Below, piece by piece: positions 52,003 through 56,590 of a stretch of 56,590 nt of DNA. Source of the DNA: Saprospirales bacterium (GTDB lineage: Bacteria; Bacteroidota; Bacteroidia; Chitinophagales; Saprospiraceae). The notes beneath the pieces are model-generated. The model did no database searches and was not told the DNA's origin. It was given only the letters and a program-made list of their open reading frames with translations. Every line of letters begins with the position of its first letter. Position 1 is the first letter of the stretch. The stretch lies in the NCBI GenBank assembly GCA_002698985.1, contig PAAY01000007.1:1-56590 (forward strand), given 5' to 3'. The position numbers and the translations under genes were made by a program.

Positions 52003-52986
52003 ATGACCGCATGGCAAAAAATGGATGATTGGGCGGCACGAAACATTCCATTCGTGTTCCTGGTGGACTTTGAGCAGCAAAAGCCTGTGGCGGTGCCATT
52101 GGTTGAAGCAGCTGCAGAAGGCATCTGGTTTTCGACACCCAACATGCGCAATGCGGGAACTGCGCCTGTTCCCGAAAATGCGCTCTTCGAAAAACATCCC
52201 ATCAGTTTTGAGGAATACCACCATGGCTACCGCATCGTGGCTGAGCACATCCACGCCGGCAACAGCTTTTTGCTGAATTACACCTGCCCCACCCCTGTCA
52301 GCACCAATCTTTCCCTTCGGCAAATTTTTCATTCGGCTGCCGCCAAATACCGGGTTTTGTTCCGCAATGAGTTCGTCTGCTTCTCTCCGGAAACTTTTAT
52401 CGAGATCAGTGGCAACCGCATTCTGACCCGGCCTATGAAAGGCACCATCGATGCCCGGCTGCCGGATGCCCGCACCCGCATCCTGAACGACTTCAAGGAA
52501 ACCGCTGAACACAACACCATCGTTGACCTGCTGCGCAACGATCTCAACCGCATTGCCCGAAGGGTGAAGGTGGAAAAATTCAGGTACCTGGACCGGTTGG
52601 AGACCAACGAGAAAAACCTCTTGCAAGTCAGTTCAGAAATTTCCGGTGTATTGCCCGTAAACTGGCCTTCGGAATTTTCTGCCCTTCTGAAAAACCTCTT
52701 GCCTGCCGGCTCGGTCAGCGGCGCCCCCAAGGCCAAAACCCTGGAGATCATCCGGGAAGCCGAGACGGGGCCCCGGGGCTATTACACGGGCGTTTTCGGG
52801 GTATGCCGTGGCCGTGAAGTGGAAGTGGCTGTGCTGATACGCTACATCGAACAGACACCGGAAGGCCTGTTTTACCGCAGCGGCGGCGGCATCACCTGCT
52901 TCAGCGATCCGGAATCTGAGTACCGGGAGATGATCGACAAGGTGTACCTGCCCATTCCCCAGACCGAACCAAACCCCTCCTGCTGA
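52003..52986 (+). CDS. pabB: Aminodeoxychorismate synthase component I (PabB)
   Basis: This 327-residue protein covers the chorismate-binding domain. SPETFIEISGNRILTRPMKGTIDA has the lysine of the PIKGT motif (Lys146) that distinguishes PabB from TrpE (PIAGT). NDFKETAEHNTIVDLLRNDLNRIA and LPAGSVSGAPKAKTLEIIREAETGPRGYYTGVFG are the other signatures, and the ending GGGITCFSDPESEYREMIDK is typical. The N-terminal domain is shortened. The glutamine amidotransferase partner PabA is not nearby. The next gene, overlapping by 1 base, encodes the probable lyase of the same pathway, leading to p-aminobenzoate for folate. Confidence 0.93.
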   Translation: MTAWQKMDDWAARNIPFVFLVDFEQQKPVAVPLVEAAAEGIWFSTPNMRNAGTAPVPENALFEKHPISFEEYHHGYRIVAEHIHAGNSFLLNYTCPTPVSTNLSLRQIFHSAAAKYRVLFRNEFVCFSPETFIEISGNRILTRPMKGTIDARLPDARTRILNDFKETAEHNTIVDLLRNDLNRIARRVKVEKFRYLDRLETNEKNLLQVSSEISGVLPVNWPSEFSALLKNLLPAGSVSGAPKAKTLEIIREAETGPRGYYTGVFGVCRGREVEVAVLIRYIEQTPEGLFYRSGGGITCFSDPESEYREMIDKVYLPIPQTEPNPSC

Positions 52987-53573
52987 TGCTGTTGGAAACC
53001 ATACGCATTTACCGAAGGAAAGCCGAAAACCTGCCCTGGCACCAGCAAAGGCTGGAACGTTCACAAAAAGCTTTGTTCGGGCAGGCGGGAGGCATTGTGC
53101 TTCAGGAGCTGGAATTGCCCGGCTGGCTGGGCCCAGGCCTCTACAAATGCCGCATCCTGTACGACACGCAAATTAGACAGCTCGAATTCCAGCCTTATTT
53201 CCCGAAGGAAATACAGACGGTGGCCCTGGTCCGCAACAACGACATCAGCTACCCGCACAAATTTGCCGATCGCCGCCAGCTTTACGAACTGCTGAAATTT
53301 TCAGGAGCCGACGAGATCATCATTGCCAAAAACGGCCTCATTACCGACAGCAGCTTCAGCAATTTGGCTTTTTCAGACGGCAGCAAATGGTTCACGCCCG
53401 CCACCCCCCTGCTGGCCGGAACCTGTCGCGCCAGGCTCATTGAGGAAGGCCGGCTGACCCCCGCCGAGATCAAAATCGAGGACCTCCCTTCGTTCAAATC
53501 CTTCAAGCTCATAAACGCCATGCTGCCGCTGGATGAGAGCCGGCCGCTGCCCATTAGCATCATCAGGCTTTAG
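52986..53573 (+). CDS. Aminotransferase class IV family protein (PabC-like)
   Basis: This 195-residue protein belongs to the PLP fold type IV family but is shorter than most (about 270). YPHKFADRRQLYELL carries the candidate PLP-binding Lys, then ADEIIIAKNGLITDSSFSNLAFSDGSKWFTPATPLLAGTCRARLIEEG (the Glu of the usual E-x-S-x-xN is replaced by Asp/Ser here). Its start overlaps the PabB stop by 1 base. It is most likely 4-amino-4-deoxychorismate lyase. Function is inferred mainly from the coupling. Confidence 0.9.
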   Translation: MLLETIRIYRRKAENLPWHQQRLERSQKALFGQAGGIVLQELELPGWLGPGLYKCRILYDTQIRQLEFQPYFPKEIQTVALVRNNDISYPHKFADRRQLYELLKFSGADEIIIAKNGLITDSSFSNLAFSDGSKWFTPATPLLAGTCRARLIEEGRLTPAEIKIEDLPSFKSFKLINAMLPLDESRPLPISIIRL

Positions 53574-53634
53574 AGCTGAAGAAAGGATGCCCGCCATTAG
53601 AAATCATTAACGCACATCGTACACCCCGCCTGAG

Positions 53635-53642
53635 TATATTTG
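53635..53642 (+). promoter_or_regulatory. Candidate -7 box (TATATTTG)
   Basis: TATATTTG fits TAnnTTTG, 71 bases before the next start codon. No -33 element is clear. Confidence 0.45.
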
Positions 53643-53713
53643 CCGCCCGGCGAAGCAAGCCTATAAAATCAGCAGGTTCTAAGCCGGCATTTTTAACCTG
53701 ACTACCACCACAA

Positions 53714-54397
53714 ATGATGAAAATGAAAAAGCAGTTTCTGTTCGTCGCAATAGCGCTTTTGGCCTTCGCTGCCTGCAAGTCAGAGAAAGACGCCAACGGC
53801 AATGCCCCAAACGATACTACCAACCAGGCCACTCCTACCCAGGATGCACTCGACCGGATCTATGAAACCAAAACGGTGCTGGATTCCATTACCGGGGAGG
53901 CTTTTGAGGTGAAACGCCCGGTGGATCCTATCAGCACCGCCATCAGCAGCAACCCCGTGAGCATTCCGGATGCGGTGAAGCCAAAACCCGTAAACCCCGC
54001 CCCGGTCAGCCCGCAGCAAAAGCGCATCGTCCGTGTACTCACCAAAGACTACTGGATCGTGTGGGCCCTGCACAAGATCGGCCACAAAGGCCTCAACCAC
54101 ATCAACCAGGGCGCCTGGTTCAAATTCAATCCCGACGGTTCTTACCAGTACGGCCAGTTTGAAAAAACCATCGGCAACGGCGCCTGGAGCTGGAGGTACG
54201 AAGGCGATAAAGCCATCCTCCTGCTAGACTCCGATAAGGTGGGCGACGACCGGGAATGGTCATTCCTGCTCGGCAGCGACGAAGACGTAATGGTCTGGGT
54301 CGGTACCGACCGCTACCACACCACCGACACCCAGTGCAAACTCCAAAACCTCATCCAGCCACCCCGCAACAGAAAGGAAATGGGGTTTGAGGAATAG
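53714..54397 (+). CDS. Predicted lipoprotein, lipocalin-like C-terminal domain
   Basis: This 227-residue lipoprotein has its lipobox at LAFAAC (Cys21). A flexible Asn/Thr/Pro-rich linker (about residues 23-100) leads to a C-terminal domain with YWIVWALHK ... GAWFKFNPDGSYQYGQFEKTIGNGAWSWRYEGDKAILLLDSDK, a strand pattern like lipocalin-type domains of Bacteroidota. The ligand is unknown. The last residues (GFEE-stop) enter a GGGATGA tandem tract. Confidence 0.85.
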   Translation: MMKMKKQFLFVAIALLAFAACKSEKDANGNAPNDTTNQATPTQDALDRIYETKTVLDSITGEAFEVKRPVDPISTAISSNPVSIPDAVKPKPVNPAPVSPQQKRIVRVLTKDYWIVWALHKIGHKGLNHINQGAWFKFNPDGSYQYGQFEKTIGNGAWSWRYEGDKAILLLDSDKVGDDREWSFLLGSDEDVMVWVGTDRYHTTDTQCKLQNLIQPPRNRKEMGFEE

Positions 54398-54423
54398 GGA
54401 TGAGGGATGAGGGATGAGGGATG
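54398..54423 (+). repeat. GGGATGA tandem (4 units)
   Basis: Four 7-bp GGGATGA units begin 1 base after the TAG stop of the lipoprotein gene; the tract carries further in-frame stops. Confidence 0.8.
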
Positions 54424-54598
54424 ACTGTGGAAGGGGTTGTACCCTGCTGTCGTCATAGCTTCAAGTACAAGCGACAATCAGCAACAGCAGACTATTTCGA
54501 TTCCAAACTTCTCAAAAGTTTAAAGCACAACTCGATAAGGTCTTCAACTTGGAGATTTGAATAAAATTCTGGAGTTTGTGCCCTGCTTTAAAAAGGAC

Positions 54599-54627
54599 AG
54601 AGGAGGTCTGAGAAACAGGCCTCCTCT
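54599..54627 (+). terminator. Terminator-like hairpin before the MFS gene
   Basis: AGAGGAGG and CCTCCTCT pair over 8 bp, followed by GGTTTT. It is 200 bases from the lipoprotein stop and only 34 before the next start, so it may be an attenuator in the leader rather than a simple terminator. Confidence 0.6.
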
Positions 54628-54661
54628 GGTTTTGATGTACGAAACGAAAACCTGACCATCC

Positions 54662-56041
54662 ATGGCAAACACAAGCACCACACTTTCAGGCAAAAAGCCC
54701 CGCCTCAGCATAGCTCAGATCATCAACATGAGCGTTGGTTTTCTGGGGATTCAGATTGGCTTTGCACTGCAAAACGGCAATGCCAGCCGCATCCTGCAAG
54801 GTTACGGCGCCAACGTGGAAGAACTTCCCAACTTCTGGCTGGTGGCACCCATCATTGGGTTGCTTGTGCAGCCGCTCATCGGCCACTATTCCGACCGCAC
54901 CTGGACCAAACTGGGCCGGCGCCGGCCATACTTTCTGGTGGGAGCCATCATGGCCAGCATAGCCCTCTGCCTGATGCCCAATGCCAACCTGCTGACCAAC
55001 CTGATTCCACCACTTTGGGTGGGTGCAGGCATGCTGATGATCATGGATGCCTCTTTCAACGTGAGCATGGAGCCCTTCCGGGCGCTGGTGGCCGACAAGC
55101 TGTCCAGCGAGCAGCGCACCCTGGGCTTCAGTGTACAAACCGTACTGATCGGCATCGGTGCGGTGGTGGGCTCCTGGCTGCCCTATGTGCTGGCCAACTG
55201 GATCGGCATCCCCAACACTGCGCCTGAAGGGCATGTACCACCCAACGTGGTATGGTCCTTTTACATCGGTGCGGCCATCTTTATCTCGGCCATTTTGTGG
55301 ACGGTTTTCACCACCTCGGAATACCCCCCGGAGGTGCAGGCCAGTTTTGCCGAAGGCGATGAGGATAAAAACGAAGTGATGCCCTCTGGCGGCCTGATGA
55401 CCATCTTCAAGGACATCGCCGACATGCCCAAAACCATGAAGCAGCTGGGACTGGTACAATTCTGCTCCTGGTTCGGACTGTTCAGCATGTGGGTGTTCAC
55501 CACGCCCGCAGTGGCGCACCACATCTACGGTTGCGCCATCGATGACAGCAGTTCCGCAACTTACCAGACAGCCGGCGATTGGGTGGGCGTAATCTTCGGG
55601 GTTTACAACCTGGTGTCGGCCATTTATGCCATGATGTTGCCGAAAATTGCCGGCCGCATCGGTCGCCGGCAGACCCACGCTTTCTCGCTGGTTTGCGGGG
55701 CCATCGGCCTCATATCCATCTACTTCGTAAAAGACCCCATGTGGCTCATCGCCTCCATGGTGGGCGTGGGCATGGCCTGGGGCAGCATTCTTGCCATGCC
55801 CTACGCCATCCTCGCAGGCGCTCTGCCCGTCAGGAAAATGGGGGTGTATATGGGCATTTTTAATTTTTTCATCACCATCCCGCAAATCGTAAGCGGCATC
55901 GTCAACCGCCCCCTGGTCAAGTATGCTTTCGGTTCAGAGGCCATCTATGCACTGGTAATGGCCGGTGTGCTTTTCCTCGTTGGCGCATGGGCCGTCATGC
56001 GTGTGGAAGACAAGGATGATGTAGTGGTGGTTGGGGAATGA
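54662..56041 (+). CDS. MFS sugar transporter, SLC45-like
   Basis: This 459-residue protein has 12 predicted helices. After helix 2-3, GHYSDRTWTKLGRRRPYFLVG carries the RRRPY motif of the SLC45/sucrose-proton symporter group (about residues 76-96). Helix 1 starts with SVGFLGIQIGFALQNGNASRILQ, and the first half has MDASFNVSMEPFRALVADKL. A GRIGRRQTHAF loop echoes the first in the second half. It most likely imports a disaccharide or glucoside with protons. It stands alone; no sugar hydrolase is nearby. A 16-bp hairpin follows the stop. Confidence 0.94.
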   Translation: MANTSTTLSGKKPRLSIAQIINMSVGFLGIQIGFALQNGNASRILQGYGANVEELPNFWLVAPIIGLLVQPLIGHYSDRTWTKLGRRRPYFLVGAIMASIALCLMPNANLLTNLIPPLWVGAGMLMIMDASFNVSMEPFRALVADKLSSEQRTLGFSVQTVLIGIGAVVGSWLPYVLANWIGIPNTAPEGHVPPNVVWSFYIGAAIFISAILWTVFTTSEYPPEVQASFAEGDEDKNEVMPSGGLMTIFKDIADMPKTMKQLGLVQFCSWFGLFSMWVFTTPAVAHHIYGCAIDDSSSATYQTAGDWVGVIFGVYNLVSAIYAMMLPKIAGRIGRRQTHAFSLVCGAIGLISIYFVKDPMWLIASMVGVGMAWGSILAMPYAILAGALPVRKMGVYMGIFNFFITIPQIVSGIVNRPLVKYAFGSEAIYALVMAGVLFLVGAWAVMRVEDKDDVVVVGE

Positions 56042-56046
56042 GCCCT

Positions 56047-56080
56047 GATCCCGATCCCGAAAGTTTTCGGGATCGGGATC
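56047..56080 (+). terminator. Perfect 16-bp hairpin after the MFS gene
   Basis: GATCCCGATCCCGAAA pairs with TTTCGGGATCGGGATC around a 2-base loop, 5 bases after the stop. It lacks a U tract but is the most stable hairpin near this gene end. Confidence 0.6.
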
Positions 56081-56147
56081 GGGGGAGGAATTGAGGGAGC
56101 TAGCATGAACGCACAACGCTACTATAATGCATGGCCCCACTCCCCCT

Positions 56148-56590
56148 TTGTCATCCTCTAAGTCTGCCCGGAAGGCAGACGCAGGGGGATCTGCAACTGG
56201 AATGTTCAGGGCGCTGTAGGCTGCCGTCTAGCAGGCCTCTCGTTTGGAAGACCCTCCTTCGCCCCCTCCCCCTTGTCCTCCTCCGAAGGAGGAACTACCA
56301 GTCGAACATTCAAGGCATTGTGGGCTACCGTGTGCTAGCTCGTTTGTTTGGAAGATCCTCCTGCGGAGGATGACAAGGAGGGCTAGTGGATGGCAAAAGG
56401 GGCTAGCATTGGATGAGCCGCAGGAATTCTGCAAGCAGCCCCTCCCACCTTTGTCATCCTCCAAGTCTGCCCGGAAGGCAGACGCAGGGGGATCTGCAAC
56501 TGGTATGTTCAGGGCGCTGTAGGTTGCCGTCTAGCAGGCCTCTCGTTTGGAAGATCCGCCTTCGCCCCCTCCCCCTTGTCCTCCTCCGAA
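56148..56590. repeat. 303-bp-period direct repeat at the right edge
   Basis: A block of about 140 bp at 56148-56290 recurs at 56451-56590 with few changes, cut by the window end. A more diverged third version of part of the block lies between them (about 56295-56355). The blocks carry mini-hairpins such as GTCTGCC-CGGAA-GGCAGAC, TCCTCC-GAA-GGAGGA and TCCTCC-TGC-GGAGGA. The overlapping ORFs here are repeat-derived and not taken as genes. Confidence 0.85.

Noticed and set aside
52984-52988. PabB-PabC fusion broken by a frameshift
   Set aside because: TGATG overlaps of this type are normal coupling, and both proteins look complete for their own domains.
54686-55885. 399-residue minus-strand open frame
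   Set aside because: Antisense to the SLC45-like MFS gene; His/Gly-rich composition typical of a shadow frame in this GC range.
56131-56522. Short open frames at the right edge
   Set aside because: They lie in the 303-bp-period repeat and change frame between copies, so they are not conserved as proteins.
1-56590. tRNA, rRNA, riboswitch or prophage genes
   Set aside because: No cloverleaf, rRNA-like core, known riboswitch core or phage structural gene was recognised; a covariance-model search would be needed to exclude small RNAs.

Overview
The window looks like a chromosomal piece of a Bacteroidota bacterium, most likely of the Saprospiria type (Lewinella, Haliscomenobacter or Phaeodactylibacter relatives). 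Support comes from a SusC/SusD pair, TonB receptors with carboxypeptidase-regulatory N-termini, type IX secretion system (T9SS) type A and type B sorting domains, a PorV/PorQ-family protein, the DUF4199 and DUF4230 families, start codons without Shine-Dalgarno sequences and several TAnnTTTG promoter boxes. The exact taxon is inference. I see no rRNA, tRNA, CRISPR array, transposase or prophage gene.

Layout. 1-2.9 kb: the tail of a gene and three small exported proteins. 2.9-5.5 kb: a methyltransferase divergent from an ArsR-rhodanese regulator and an MFS pump. 6-8.2 kb: a Tat-exported oxidoreductase and a DUF4199 protein, separated by an array of tiny hairpins. 8.3-9.9 kb: a lectin-like T9SS type B protein. 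9.9-14.8 kb: a minus-strand Lrp / TraB / effector-associated-like domain / TPR operon. 15.2-20.4 kb: thioredoxin, XdhC, a Tyr-rich secreted protein coupled to an O6-methylguanine methyltransferase, and a GNAT acetyltransferase. 20.6-23.7 kb: a T9SS type A secreted protein with SprB repeats. 24.2-29.9 kb: mostly housekeeping (POT transporter, DUF4230, flippase-like, RuvC, HIT, GreA). 30.2-39.1 kb: a minus-strand operon of TonB receptor, 1342-residue T9SS-type protein and PorV-like protein. 39.8-46.6 kb: an AraC regulator, then metallo-hydrolase, gamma-glutamyltransferase, M14 peptidase and S9-type hydrolase, suggesting peptide use. 47-51.8 kb: SusC/SusD. 52-53.6 kb: PabB and a PabC-like enzyme. 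53.7-56 kb: a lipoprotein and an SLC45-type sugar transporter.

The most unusual content is between the genes. Spacers hold several families of structured repeats: about 200-250 bp elements with 19-bp terminal inverted repeats and exchanged hairpin stems; a double-hairpin family in four copies; a 19-bp-period array of mini-hairpins whose substitutions preserve pairing in minus-strand RNA; GGATTATGG, GTTGTAG, GGGATGA and ACAACCGA tracts; GCTAGC-centred inverted repeats; and a 303-bp-period repeat at the right edge. Repeat tracts often begin right at a stop codon and supply it. An 11-mer, TTGCGMAGCGA, occurs 13 times on both strands and in all reading frames, far above expectation.
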